Origin: an uncultured Clostridia bacterium
GTDB taxonomy: Bacteria > Bacillota > Clostridia > Oscillospirales > Ruminococcaceae
Length of the DNA: 64,000 bases
NCBI GenBank assembly: GCA_947389015.1
Contig: CANDVA010000016.1
Coordinates: forward strand, 1 to 64,000
Reading direction: 5' to 3'
Shown: positions 42,996 through 50,892 of the stretch, in pieces
Layout of the letters: each line of letters starts with the position of its first letter
Numbering within the stretch: position 1 is the first letter of the stretch
Position numbers and translations under genes: made by a program
Notes under the pieces: model-generated
What the model was told of the DNA's origin: nothing
Database searches by the model: none
Seen by the model: the letters and a program-made list of their open reading frames with translations, nothing else

Positions 42996-43784
42996 TTATT
43001 CAATCTCGCCAAGCAGCCGCATAGCGTTCCCGCTTAATATCAGCCCGCGCTCCACGTCGGTAAGGGGGAGCTTATCAAAACGTTCAAGCTCGTCCTTGGC
43101 GCTCCACATCGGGTAATCCGTACCCCACAAGACCCTGTCCGCGCCTATCTTCCTTATCAGCTCGGCGGCGTGTTCGGGGGTCATGGCGTACAGCGAGCTT
43201 GAGCAGTCAACGTAGATGCCCGAATTCCCGAACAGCTCCGCGCCCTTATCCCACATCGACCAGCCCGCGAAATGCGCGCCTATGACCGTCAGTTTCGGAA
43301 ACCGCTTGACGACGTTCATCAGCCGCTCGGGCGACGAATAATCATACCTGTTATCCCCGATATGGAACAGTATCGGCAGTCTGCCCTGCGCCGCCTCGTA
43401 TATCGGGAACGCGCGTTCGTCGTCGATATTGAACCGCTGAAAGTCGCTGTGGAGCTTTATCCCTTTCAGCCCGAGCGAGATAATCCGCTCCGTCTCGCCC
43501 GCGATATCCGCGAAATCGGGGTGGAGCGCCCCGAACCCGATAAGCTTGTCGGGATGTCTCTCCACACAGCCCGCTATGAAATTATTTATCGCCGCGACCT
43601 GCTCCGGCACGGTAGCCACGGACTGCACTATATAGCGGTCTACCCCCGCTTCGCCGCCCTCGCGGAGCAGCGTCCCGAGAGTGCCGTCATAATCGACCTT
43701 CATTCCGTAAAACCCGCCTATTCCCCCGACAGCCCGTTCGGCTATCTTATCGGGAAAAATATGCGCGTGAGCGTCTATTATCAT
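42996..43784 (-). CDS. Amidohydrolase family TIM-barrel protein
   Basis: 262 residues of the amidohydrolase-2 (PF04909) family. The N-terminal metal-binding HAHIF (MIIDAHAHIFPD), GIKLHSDFQRF, a histidine in VIGAHFAG and the late DRVLWGTDYPMWS (metal-binding Asp) are all in place. Such enzymes hydrolyse or decarboxylate small cyclic or aromatic substrates. The substrate cannot be read from the sequence. GGGAG precedes the ATG. A near-consensus promoter lies at 43818-43846. Confidence 0.88.
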   Translation of the reverse strand: MIIDAHAHIFPDKIAERAVGGIGGFYGMKVDYDGTLGTLLREGGEAGVDRYIVQSVATVPEQVAAINNFIAGCVERHPDKLIGFGALHPDFADIAGETERIISLGLKGIKLHSDFQRFNIDDERAFPIYEAAQGRLPILFHIGDNRYDYSSPERLMNVVKRFPKLTVIGAHFAGWSMWDKGAELFGNSGIYVDCSSSLYAMTPEHAAELIRKIGADRVLWGTDYPMWSAKDELERFDKLPLTDVERGLILSGNAMRLLGEIE

Positions 43785-43817
43785 CCAGTTCTCCCTCTTT
43801 TAATAATTATTATTCTC

Positions 43818-43846
43818 ATTATATACCAATATTAACGCGTTGTCAA
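43818..43846 (-). promoter_or_regulatory. Consensus promoter for amidohydrolase and PerM genes
   Basis: TTGACA (43846-43841), 17 bases, TATAAT (43823-43818) on the minus strand. The spacer and flanks closely resemble the promoters at 44617-44645 and 45348-45376, suggesting they were duplicated with their genes. Confidence 0.75.
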
Positions 43847-43881
43847 GAGAAAACGGCACGGATTTTGGGTGCGCGCGGCAT

Positions 43882-43924
43882 AAAAAATTGCGGTATCGAG
43901 AATAAAGCTTGAAACCGCAATTTT
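43882..43924 (-). terminator. Terminator of lipoprotein gene 1
   Basis: On the minus strand an 11-bp perfect stem AAAATTGCGGT/ACCGCAATTTT with a 19-base loop, followed by TT, about 30 bases after the stop at 43957. Confidence 0.7.
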
Positions 43925-43956
43925 CTGTGAAACGGAGTAAAAAGCGCCGCGTATTT

Positions 43957-44562
43957 TTATATATCGTACTTCTCCAGTATCTCGTTGTATATATCCCTTT
44001 GGAAATTCTGCTCGCTGTATACGCCGAGATCCGAACTGTCCGAAAGCGGCATAGGAGCGTTTTCGGCGCTTGGAATGGGATAGCGTCCGTCGCTGTCGCC
44101 CGCGCAATAATATACATCCGAATCGGAATCCTTTGTCAGGAAGAACAGCCACTCGTCGCCCTTCTGCATAGGAGTAAGATCACTGAATGTTACCAGATCG
44201 CCGTCGACGATGCCGTATTCCTGAACGATTTGGAGAGTATCGCCGATATTTGCATTTCCGATTAAGACCTTTTCCACTTCAATGGTGTTTTTTGAGGTTA
44301 CAAAATAAAGGATATCTTTTCCGAAAAATTCACTGTAACGATACCTTTCATTCTGTTCAGAATCGTCTATAAATTTTCCCACCACCATAAGATCAACATG
44401 ATCCTCCAACGCGTCAAGATCCTCGAAAACTCTTCTGTTGGCAAAACCTGTCCTCACCAGCTTGATATTGTCAAAACCGTAAGAATTCTCCGGCGCTTTA
44501 TTGCAGGCTGTCAATGCCGCGCAAGCCGAAAGTACCGCAATTATTGCTGTAATTTTTTTCAT
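43957..44562 (-). CDS. Small lipoprotein 1, paralogue family
   Basis: 201 residues from the ATG at 44562 (GGGGGG upstream). Signal peptide with lipobox LTAC, lipidated Cys at about residue 20. The mature domain reads ALEDHVDLMVVGKFI, then IEVEKVLIGNANIGDTLQIVQEYG, GDLVTFSDLTPMQKGDEWLFFL, and GRYPIPSAEN; it ends NEILEKYDI. Order and spacing suggest a small beta-barrel such as the OB/NTR-like domain of secreted bacterial proteins. Nearly identical in pattern to lipoprotein 3 and more distant from lipoprotein 2. Function unknown. Confidence 0.8.
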   Translation of the reverse strand: MKKITAIIAVLSACAALTACNKAPENSYGFDNIKLVRTGFANRRVFEDLDALEDHVDLMVVGKFIDDSEQNERYRYSEFFGKDILYFVTSKNTIEVEKVLIGNANIGDTLQIVQEYGIVDGDLVTFSDLTPMQKGDEWLFFLTKDSDSDVYYCAGDSDGRYPIPSAENAPMPLSDSSDLGVYSEQNFQRDIYNEILEKYDI

Positions 44563-44616
44563 AATTAAGCCCCCCATTTCGCTTTTAAGCATGATCTCAT
44601 ATCCTATATTATCATT

Positions 44617-44645
44617 ATTATATACCAATATCGGCGCGTTGTCAA
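44617..44645 (-). promoter_or_regulatory. Consensus promoter of lipoprotein gene 1
   Basis: TTGACA (44645-44640), 17 bases, TATAAT (44622-44617) on the minus strand, about 55 bases before the ATG at 44562. Confidence 0.8.
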
Positions 44646-44649
44646 GGGA

Positions 44650-44675
44650 AAACGGCGCGGTTTTTCTGCCGCGCC
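44650..44675 (-). terminator. Terminator of lipoprotein gene 2
   Basis: GGCGCGG/CCGCGCC stem with an eight-base loop, followed on the minus strand by GTTTT. It lies directly before the next promoter; a near-identical copy is at 45381-45406. Confidence 0.7.
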
Positions 44676-44683
44676 GCGTATTT

Positions 44684-45292
44684 TTATATATCGTACTTTT
44701 CCAATATTTCGTTGTAGATATCCCGCTGGAAATTTCCCTCGGCGTATACTCCAAGCTCCGGGCTTTCCGAGAGCGACATCGGCTCGTTTTCGGCGCTCGG
44801 AACGGGATAACGTCCGAAAGTATCGCTTGCGCACCAATAACCGTTGAGGTCTGTGCTGTTCCTCAGAAAGAACAGCCACTTGTCGCCTTTTTGCATAGGA
44901 GTAAGATCGCTGAAAGAGATCAGTCTACCGTCAGCGATACCGTAGCGTTGGTGTACATCAACGCAGTCGCCCTCCTCTATATCACCCTTGAACACCTTGC
45001 TGACACGAATGGTATTGGTTGATTGAATGTTTATAATCAGATCCTTCTGAAAGTCGGCGTCATACTGATAATCGGTATCCTGATTGTCGTCTCCGATAAA
45101 CTCTCCGATAACGATCACATGACTGTCCTTTTCAAGCTGCGCAAGGTCCTCATATACCACTCTGTCGCTGTGCCATCTTACCAGCTCCAGTCCGTCGTAT
45201 TTATCGGAAACAGTACTTTCATCCGCTGTGTTGCAGGCTGTCAACGTTACGCATACTGCAAATACGGTGATTATTGAGATAAGTTTTTTCAT
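44684..45292 (-). CDS. Small lipoprotein 2, divergent paralogue
   Basis: 202 residues with lipobox LTAC (Cys at about residue 20). It shares the family plan with its neighbours: DSHVIVIGEFIGDD, IRVSKVFKGDIEEGDCVDVHQRYG, ISFSDLTPMQKGDKWLFFL, and the end NEILEKYDI. Roughly half the residues match lipoproteins 1 and 3 by eye. The conserved G-D-x-W-L-F-F-L and the V-x-K-V-x-x-G segments probably form the core strands. It has its own promoter and terminator. No function is recognised. Confidence 0.8.
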   Translation of the reverse strand: MKKLISIITVFAVCVTLTACNTADESTVSDKYDGLELVRWHSDRVVYEDLAQLEKDSHVIVIGEFIGDDNQDTDYQYDADFQKDLIINIQSTNTIRVSKVFKGDIEEGDCVDVHQRYGIADGRLISFSDLTPMQKGDKWLFFLRNSTDLNGYWCASDTFGRYPVPSAENEPMSLSESPELGVYAEGNFQRDIYNEILEKYDI

Positions 45293-45347
45293 TGTTATGC
45301 CCCCATTTCGCTTTTAATCTTGATCCTTCATAGCCTGTATTACCATT

Positions 45348-45376
45348 ATTATATACCAACATCGGCGCGTTGTCAA
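45348..45376 (-). promoter_or_regulatory. Consensus promoter of lipoprotein gene 2
   Basis: TTGACA (45376-45371), 17 bases, TATAAT (45353-45348) on the minus strand, about 55 bases before the start at 45292. Confidence 0.8.
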
Positions 45377-45380
45377 GGGA

Positions 45381-45406
45381 AAACGGCGCGGTTCTTCTGC
45401 CGCGCC
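45381..45406 (-). terminator. Terminator of lipoprotein gene 3
   Basis: GGCGCGG/CCGCGCC stem with an eight-base loop and GTTTT on the minus strand, a duplicate of the one at 44650-44675. Confidence 0.7.
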
Positions 45407-45414
45407 GCGTATTT

Positions 45415-46020
45415 TTATATATCGTACTTTTCCAATATCTCGTTGTAGGTATTCCACATGAAGTTCTGCTCGTCGTATACGCCTAGATCGGGGCAGTCCG
45501 AAAGCGGCATTGGTTCGTTTTCAGCGTTCGGTACAGGAAAGCGCCCGTCACTGTCGCCCGCGCAAAAATATATGTCCGAATCGGACTCCTTTTTCAGGAA
45601 GAACAGCCACTCATCGCCCTTCTGCATTGGAGTAAGATCGCTGAATGTTACCAAATCGCCGTCGACGATACCATAATCCTGAACGATTTGGAGAGTATCG
45701 CCTATTTCCGCGTCTCCTATCAGAACCTTTTCAATTTCAATGGTGTTTGTTGAGGTTACAAAATAAAGGACATCTTTTCCGAAAAATTCGTTGTAACGAT
45801 ATCTTTCCTCCTGTTCGGGATCGCCCGTAAATTTTCCCACTACCGCAAGATCAACATAATCCTCCAACGCGGCAAGGTTCTCAAATACTCTTCTATTGGC
45901 AAAACCAGTTCTCACCAGCTTTATATCGTCAAAGTCGTTAAAATTTTCAGTAGATTTATTGCACGCTGTCAGCAACGCGCAAGCCGCAAGCACCGTAATT
46001 ATTGCTGTAATTTTTTTCAT
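45415..46020 (-). CDS. Small lipoprotein 3, coupled to the protease gene
   Basis: 201 residues from the ATG at 46020; the adjacent ATG at 46023 overlaps the protease stop as TAATG and is the alternative. GGGGGG is seven bases upstream of 46020. Lipobox LTAC at about residue 20. Same plan as lipoprotein 1 (ALEDYVDLAVVGKFTGD, IEIEKVLIGDAEIGDTLQIVQDYG, QKGDEWLFFL, end NEILEKYDI), with most positions identical. It is cotranscribed and translationally coupled with the metzincin-like protease gene, which suggests a functional pair. Confidence 0.8.
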   Translation of the reverse strand: MKKITAIITVLAACALLTACNKSTENFNDFDDIKLVRTGFANRRVFENLAALEDYVDLAVVGKFTGDPEQEERYRYNEFFGKDVLYFVTSTNTIEIEKVLIGDAEIGDTLQIVQDYGIVDGDLVTFSDLTPMQKGDEWLFFLKKESDSDIYFCAGDSDGRFPVPNAENEPMPLSDCPDLGVYDEQNFMWNTYNEILEKYDI

Positions 46021-46022
46021 CA

Positions 46023-46682
46023 TTATGCCCCCCATTTCGCTTTTAAGCATGACTTGTCGTGTCCGGTAATTGTTGATGACACAGCACCGCCGTAATCCCC
46101 GGGAAATCCTTGATTCATAATTGCCACCGGTTTGCCGTCTATCGTATGTCCGCCGAGACCGCGGCTTATGAAGGGGTGCGTCAACTTCAGCACATGACCC
46201 ACTTCATGAACAAACGTCATTTGTGCGGCAAGTTTAGGATCAGAAGCAACGCTAAACACACTTGAATTTGTATTCATCGTTATATCGGCATACGCCCAAT
46301 CGCTGATCAAACCATCAATTGAGGTGTCTAGCGGCTTACCGTTTGAATCATACGGAGTGGTGTAACCTAAAAGCCGCTCTCCCAAATTATCACCATAAAC
46401 ATTTATTCCATCGTCAATTGTAGTTCTTGCATTTATAACAAAAGATACGTTTACTCTCACATTGCTGCTTATCCCATTCCAATCACGAGCACTCCGATAA
46501 ATGTCGGAAGTTAAAAAATCTGTCTGTGCACTCCTACTGATTCTCAAGGTGAATTTTGCATCTTCATATCCTATGTATTTTCCTGCCCAATAATCTTCGG
46601 GGTGCGCCGAAGCCGTGCTTGTCAGCATAACGGCGGTGAGCACTCCAGCAAGCATTGGTATGACCCGCTTTTTAATTTTCAT
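46023..46682 (-). CDS. Secreted metzincin-like zinc protease
   Basis: 219 residues. Signal peptide to about residue 26 (ending STASA). The zinc site is FVHEVGHVLKLTHP near residue 160, fitting H-E-x-x-H-x-x-x-x-x-H; position 8 is Lys where metzincins usually have Gly. A Met-turn candidate IMNQG follows about 25 residues later. Small secreted proteases of this kind occur in Firmicutes and act on proteins outside the cell. It shares a promoter with lipoprotein 3. Weak point: the Gly-to-Lys change leaves the exact clan uncertain. Confidence 0.78.
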   Translation of the reverse strand: MKIKKRVIPMLAGVLTAVMLTSTASAHPEDYWAGKYIGYEDAKFTLRISRSAQTDFLTSDIYRSARDWNGISSNVRVNVSFVINARTTIDDGINVYGDNLGERLLGYTTPYDSNGKPLDTSIDGLISDWAYADITMNTNSSVFSVASDPKLAAQMTFVHEVGHVLKLTHPFISRGLGGHTIDGKPVAIMNQGFPGDYGGAVSSTITGHDKSCLKAKWGA

Positions 46683-46735
46683 TTAAATTCCTCCTAAACA
46701 ATATGATTTAAAGGAAGTATCTTCCCTTAACCTAT

Positions 46736-46764
46736 ATTATATGACAGCGGAATATAAATGTCAA
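46736..46764 (-). promoter_or_regulatory. Consensus promoter of the protease-lipoprotein 3 unit
   Basis: TTGACA (46764-46759), 17 bases, TATAAT (46741-46736) on the minus strand. The leader begins with a small hairpin, GGAAG/CTTCC, near 46710-46728. Confidence 0.75.
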
Positions 46765-46783
46765 CGCGCTTTTTACGCCCTTT

Positions 46784-46819
46784 GCGCGAACGGCACAAAT
46801 ACTGCGTGAACGGCACAAA
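46784..46819 (-). promoter_or_regulatory. Paired 16-bp direct repeats upstream of the protease promoter
   Basis: GCGCGAACGGCACAAA (46784-46799) and GCGTGAACGGCACAAA (46804-46819) differ at one base and have a 20-bp period, about two helical turns. They end 20 bases upstream of the -35. Read on the minus strand each contains CCGTTC(A/G)C, resembling the half-site of LytTR-type response regulators. Confidence 0.5.
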
Positions 46820-46858
46820 AATCGGCATTGTCAACAAAATCCGAGCCGGAAATTTGTG

Positions 46859-47869
46859 CTAAATTATCATCATACAATCCCCGAACGAAAAGAACCGATA
46901 CCGCTCCTCAATGGCGAGCTTATACGCGGCGAGCGTCTTTTCCCTGCCGAGGAACGCGCTAACGAGCATTATCAGCGTGCTTTCGGGGAGATGAAAATTC
47001 GTTATCAGCCCGTCGATACATTTGAACTCATAGCCCGGGTAGATGAAAATGCTCGTGTCGTCGACCGCCTTGCCCGTCTGCGCGGCGCTCTCCAGCGTTC
47101 GGCACGAGGTAGTCCCGACGGCTATGACGCGACCTCCGCGGGCTTTGCAGGCGCGTATCTTCCCGGCGGTCTCGGGCGGTATCTCGTAATGCTCGGTGTG
47201 CATCTTGTGGTCGAGGATATCGTCCTCCTTGACGGGACGGAACGTACCAAGCCCGACGTGGAGCGTCACATACGCCGTATCGACGCCCATTTCACGTGCT
47301 TTGGCGAACTCCGTCTCCGTGAAGTGAAGCCCCGCCGTCGGAGCGGCGGCCGAGCCCGTCTCGCGGCAGTATATCGTATTGTAGCGGTCTTTATCTTTCA
47401 GCTTTTCCGTGATGTACGGCGGCAGCGGCATTTGACCGATACGGTCGAGTATATCGTAAAAATCGCCCGTGTAATCGAACCGCACCAGCCTGTTTCCGCC
47501 CTCGAGAGTATCGAGAACCTCCGCGGACAATCCCTCGGGGAAATCCACGACGACCCCGGGCTTTAATCTCCGCCCGGGCTTGACCATGGTCTCCCACTCG
47601 TTCAGCCCAAGCCGCTTCAGCAGCAGGAACTCGCACGGCACGCCCGTGTTCCGTTTAACTCCGTATATACGCGCGGGGAACACCTTGCTGTCGTTCATCA
47701 CAAGCAGGTCGCCCTCCCGCAGATAACCGCATATATTGTAAAAGCGGTCGTGCGTCACCGCGCCGCTTTTCCTGTCTATCTTCATCAGCCGCGAGCTGTC
47801 GCGCGGCTCGGCGGGGGTCTGCGCTATAAGCTCCTCGGGAAGATCGTAGTAAAAATCGCTCTTTAACAT
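46859..47869 (-). CDS. queA: QueA, tRNA preQ1 ribosyltransferase-isomerase
   Basis: 336 residues from the ATG at 47869, where the family start MLKSDFYYDLPEELIAQTPA begins. Other signatures are RDSSRLM, DLLVMNDSKVFPARI-like sequence, AAPTAGLHFTE, VTLHVGLGTFRPVK, and TNFHLPESTLIMLVSAF. It transfers the ribosyl part of AdoMet to preQ1 in the tRNA wobble position, the penultimate step of queuosine synthesis. No tgt or queG lies adjacent. A promoter is visible at 47911-47939. Confidence 0.95.
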   Translation of the reverse strand: MLKSDFYYDLPEELIAQTPAEPRDSSRLMKIDRKSGAVTHDRFYNICGYLREGDLLVMNDSKVFPARIYGVKRNTGVPCEFLLLKRLGLNEWETMVKPGRRLKPGVVVDFPEGLSAEVLDTLEGGNRLVRFDYTGDFYDILDRIGQMPLPPYITEKLKDKDRYNTIYCRETGSAAAPTAGLHFTETEFAKAREMGVDTAYVTLHVGLGTFRPVKEDDILDHKMHTEHYEIPPETAGKIRACKARGGRVIAVGTTSCRTLESAAQTGKAVDDTSIFIYPGYEFKCIDGLITNFHLPESTLIMLVSAFLGREKTLAAYKLAIEERYRFFSFGDCMMII

Positions 47870-47910
47870 AGTATTTCCGTATATCTCCGTTTCTTTTTTC
47901 GTCCGATTTA

Positions 47911-47939
47911 ATTGTACCACAAATTCCGCATTTTGTCAA
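47911..47939 (-). promoter_or_regulatory. Promoter of queA
   Basis: TTGACA (47939-47934), 17 bases, TACAAT (47916-47911) on the minus strand, about 40 bases before the start at 47869. Confidence 0.7.
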
Positions 47940-48070
47940 TAAATCACTTGACAAATCGGAATCGTTGAGAAATTAAGCGGCTTCGGATCAAAACACCCGA
48001 AACTCGGCAAAACGACCAAAGCGATACTTAAAGGGTGCAATAAATTCTCCGAAAATCACACAATAACATA

Positions 48071-48099
48071 TTGACAAAGTCCGCATAATATGATACAAT
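48071..48099 (+). promoter_or_regulatory. Promoter of the lysine riboswitch-asd operon
   Basis: TTGACA (48071-48076), 17 bases, TACAAT (48094-48099). Transcription begins shortly before the aptamer at 48112. Confidence 0.8.
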
Positions 48100-48111
48100 G
48101 GAGAGTGTAAT

Positions 48112-48276
48112 GATAGAGGCGCGGGGCTGAAGAGTATTGCCGCATAAACGCTTTACGGAGAGCGCGGCAGGAAAGGCAGTACCGCCGAGGAGTGTACGAT
48201 CCGCAGCGTGCATATCCGGCTGTACGTTCAACAGGCGTGCGGCTGTCATCGGCAATGCTTGATGGAGTGCTATCGC
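48112..48276 (+). ncRNA. Lysine riboswitch (L-box)
   Basis: The L-box core elements occur in order: GATAGAGGCGC at the 5' closing stem, GAAGAGTA, GGAGAGCGCGGC, GCCGAGG, CGGCTGTCATCGGC, and GGAGTGCTATC closing the first stem. The aptamer binds lysine and promotes formation of the terminator at 48304-48330, lowering expression of asd and the dap genes when lysine is abundant. Confidence 0.92.
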
Positions 48277-48303
48277 ATAAAAATTGCGGCATTTTAAGGC
48301 AAC

Positions 48304-48330
48304 ACCGGTGATTTATCATCGGTATTTTTT
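48304..48330 (+). terminator. Riboswitch-controlled terminator
   Basis: ACCGGTGA/TCATCGGT stem (8 bp with one G-T pair) with TTTA loop, followed by ATTTTTT. It lies between the L-box aptamer and asd, with a ribosome binding site about 20 bases further on. Confidence 0.88.
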
Positions 48331-48354
48331 GTATACGAAAGAAAGGGAGAACTT

Positions 48355-49437
48355 ATGAAAGAACAATTTAAGGTAGGCATTATCGGCGCGACGGGAATGG
48401 TCGGTCAGCGCTTCGCGACGCTGCTCGAGAACCACCCGTGGTTTAAGGTCGTCGCGCTGGCGGCTTCCCCCCGTTCGGCGGGAAAGACGTATAAGGAGGC
48501 TGTCGGCGGACGGTGGTATATGGATACCCCCATGCCCGCGAATATGGCGGATATCATCGTGAACGATGCGACCGCCGACGTTGACGAGATCGCGTCCAAG
48601 GTGGACTTCGTGTTCTGCGCGGTGGATATGAAAAAGGACGAGATAAAGGCTCTCGAGGAGCGTTACGCAAAGGCGGAGTGCCCCGTAATGTCCAACAACT
48701 CCGCGAACCGTTTTACGCCCGACGTGCCTATGATAATCCCCGAGGTCAACGCGGATCACGCGGCTATAATCGACGCGCAGAAAAAGCGTCTCGGCACTGA
48801 GCGCGGCTTTATTTCGGTAAAGTCCAACTGCTCCATTCAGAGCTACGTTCCCGCTCTGTCGCCGCTGAGGAAGTTCGGCATTACGGAGGTGCTCGCCTGC
48901 ACTTATCAGGCGATCTCCGGCGCGGGCAAGACCTTCGAGACATGGCCCGAAATGGTCGACAACCTTATCCCGTACATCGGCGGCGAGGAGGAAAAATCCG
49001 AGCAGGAGCCGCTGAAAGTCTGGGGTCACATCGAGGGCGGCGAAATAGTAAAGTGCGACAAGCCTCGGATCACCACGCAGTGCCTGCGTGTGCCCGTGTC
49101 GAACGGTCACTTTGCGGCGGTGTTCGTCAGATTTGAAAACAAGCCCTCTATCGAGGAGATAAAGAAGATATGGGCGGAATACGCCGCCGAGCCGCAGGAG
49201 CTGAAGCTCCCGAGCGCGCCCAAGCAGTTCCTCAACTACTTCGAGGAGGACAATATGCCGCAGGCTAAGCTGCACCGCAATCTCGAGGGAGGTATGGCGG
49301 TCTCTATCGGTCGTCTGCGCCCCGATACGCAGTATGATTACAAGTTCGTGTGCCTGTCGCACAACACGCTCCGCGGCGCCGCGGGCGGCGCTGTCGAAAT
49401 GGCGGAGCTGCTTGCCGCTAAGGGTTATCTCGACTGA
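48355..49437 (+). CDS. asd: Aspartate-semialdehyde dehydrogenase
   Basis: 360 residues. NADP-binding IGATGMVGQRF at residues 10-20, catalytic Cys in VKSNCSIQSY near residue 160, and the substrate-binding His region in VSNGHFAAVFV near 255. The length and the SNCSIQ active site match the archaeal/fungal-type branch found in some Firmicutes rather than the shorter E. coli branch. It reduces aspartyl phosphate to the semialdehyde feeding lysine, threonine and methionine synthesis. Under the lysine riboswitch. Confidence 0.95.
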   Translation: MKEQFKVGIIGATGMVGQRFATLLENHPWFKVVALAASPRSAGKTYKEAVGGRWYMDTPMPANMADIIVNDATADVDEIASKVDFVFCAVDMKKDEIKALEERYAKAECPVMSNNSANRFTPDVPMIIPEVNADHAAIIDAQKKRLGTERGFISVKSNCSIQSYVPALSPLRKFGITEVLACTYQAISGAGKTFETWPEMVDNLIPYIGGEEEKSEQEPLKVWGHIEGGEIVKCDKPRITTQCLRVPVSNGHFAAVFVRFENKPSIEEIKKIWAEYAAEPQELKLPSAPKQFLNYFEEDNMPQAKLHRNLEGGMAVSIGRLRPDTQYDYKFVCLSHNTLRGAAGGAVEMAELLAAKGYLD

Positions 49438-49895
49438 TGAGCGTTACTTTAAGAAACGGAACGAGCGGGGACGCGGAGCTGATCGTCGGCTATCTGAAAA
49501 AGCTCGCGGATTACGAAAAGCTGGGCGACGTGTGCAATATCACACCCGACGCGCTTGTTAAGCTGATGAACGAGGAAAACGGTCTGCGCGCCGTTATCGC
49601 GGAGCAGAACGGCGTTCCCGCTGGAATGATGACGTGGTACACATATAAAATAGCCACTTTTTCGGGCAAGCGGATATTCTACATCGAGGACGTTTTCATC
49701 GATAACGACAAACGTGGAGAGGGAATCGGAACGGCGCTCTTCGCCGAAGCCGAAAGGCTGGCGAAGGAGCTTGAGTGCGCGCGTCTCGAATGGAAGTGCC
49801 TTGATTGGAACATACCCGCGCGGAATTTCTACGTAAAAACGGGCGCTGCTCTCTCCGGCAGCGAATGGCTGACTTACACCATTGATTTAAAGTAG
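49437..49895 (+). CDS. GNAT acetyltransferase
   Basis: 152 residues of the GNAT fold, resembling the diamine/polyamine acetyltransferase-like branch (IEDVFIDNDKRGEGIGTALFAEAERLA, with the acetyl-CoA loop R-G-E-G-I-G near residue 95, and WKCLDWNIPARNFYVKTGA). The ATG at 49437 overlaps the asd stop by one base (TGATG), so it is translated with asd and under the lysine riboswitch. A role in lysine or diaminopimelate metabolism is suggested only by position. Confidence 0.85.
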   Translation: MSVTLRNGTSGDAELIVGYLKKLADYEKLGDVCNITPDALVKLMNEENGLRAVIAEQNGVPAGMMTWYTYKIATFSGKRIFYIEDVFIDNDKRGEGIGTALFAEAERLAKELECARLEWKCLDWNIPARNFYVKTGAALSGSEWLTYTIDLK

Positions 49896-49913
49896 TTCAG
49901 AAAGGAACATTTT

Positions 49914-50807
49914 ATGAAGAACACTATTTTCACGGGCTGCGCGACCGCTATCGCAACGCCCATGAACGCCGACGGCTCGATAAACTACGACGAGTTCGGG
50001 CGGCTGATAGACTTCCAGATAGACAACGGCATAGACGCGCTCGTCGTCTGCGGAACGACGGGAGAGTCGGCAACTATGACCGACGAGGAGCACGTCGAAG
50101 TCATCCGCTACGGGATAAAGCGCGTAAACCGCCGCGTTCCCGTTATCGCGGGCGCGGGCAGCAACGACACCGCCTACGCGGTCGAGCTGTCGAAGGAAGC
50201 GGAAAAGGCGGGCGCGGACGCGCTTCTGCAGGTCACGCCGTACTACAACAAGGCTTCGCAGCGCGGGCTGATAAAGCATTTCACGGCTATCGCGGACGCG
50301 GTGAGCATACCGAATATGCTGTACAACGTTCCCTCGCGGACGGGCGTTAATATCGCGGTGGACACGTACAAGGAGCTTGCAAAGCACCCGAACATCACCG
50401 CCGTTAAAGAAGCGTCGGGCAGCATGGACACGGTAATGCAGCTTTCCGCGTACACCGATCTGGATATTTATTCGGGCAACGACGACGAGGCGCTGTGCTG
50501 TCTCGCGCTCGGCGGCAAGGGATTGATCTCGGTATCGTCCAACGTCGTTCCGCGCGAAAAGCATGACGAGATTATGATGTTCCTCGACGGCAAGCACGAC
50601 GAGGCGCTGGATATCCAAAAGAAGCTCCTCGCGCTCGACAAGGCTATGTTTATGGACGTGAACCCGATTCCCGTCAAAGAGGCGCTGAACATCATGGGCT
50701 TCAAAGCGGGTGAATGCCGTCTGCCGCTCTGCTCTATGAGCGATGAGATGATCGCGAAGCTGAGGGCGGTTATGGAGCCGCTCGGGTTAGTCGGCTGTGT
50801 AAAGTAA
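49914..50807 (+). CDS. dapA: 4-hydroxy-tetrahydrodipicolinate synthase
   Basis: 297-residue class I aldolase. GTTGES near residue 45, Tyr in LYNVPSRTGVNI near residue 137, the Schiff-base Lys in ITAVKEASGSM near 165, and GNDDEALCCLALGGKG. It condenses pyruvate with aspartate semialdehyde, the first committed step of the diaminopimelate/lysine pathway. Lies 18 bases after the GNAT gene in the lysine-controlled operon. Confidence 0.96.
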   Translation: MKNTIFTGCATAIATPMNADGSINYDEFGRLIDFQIDNGIDALVVCGTTGESATMTDEEHVEVIRYGIKRVNRRVPVIAGAGSNDTAYAVELSKEAEKAGADALLQVTPYYNKASQRGLIKHFTAIADAVSIPNMLYNVPSRTGVNIAVDTYKELAKHPNITAVKEASGSMDTVMQLSAYTDLDIYSGNDDEALCCLALGGKGLISVSSNVVPREKHDEIMMFLDGKHDEALDIQKKLLALDKAMFMDVNPIPVKEALNIMGFKAGECRLPLCSMSDEMIAKLRAVMEPLGLVGCVK

Positions 50808-50815
50808 TAAATAAT

Positions 50816-50865
50816 CTGTCCACGTAGCGGCTCAACGGCATGTTTTCGGCTATGTGGACAGTTTT
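50816..50865 (+). terminator. Hairpin with T-run between dapA and dapB
   Basis: CTGTCCAC and GTAGC pair with GCTA and GTGGACAG across 50816-50861, followed by TTTT. It could partially terminate after dapA and set the ratio of DapA to DapB. Confidence 0.6.
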
Positions 50866-50892
50866 AAAAATAACAACGGAGAAGTAAAAACC

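Noticed and set aside
43800-45410. Terminator-promoter repeats as a CRISPR-like or mobile array
   Set aside because: The repeats coincide with promoters and terminators of paralogous genes and are explained by tandem gene duplication.
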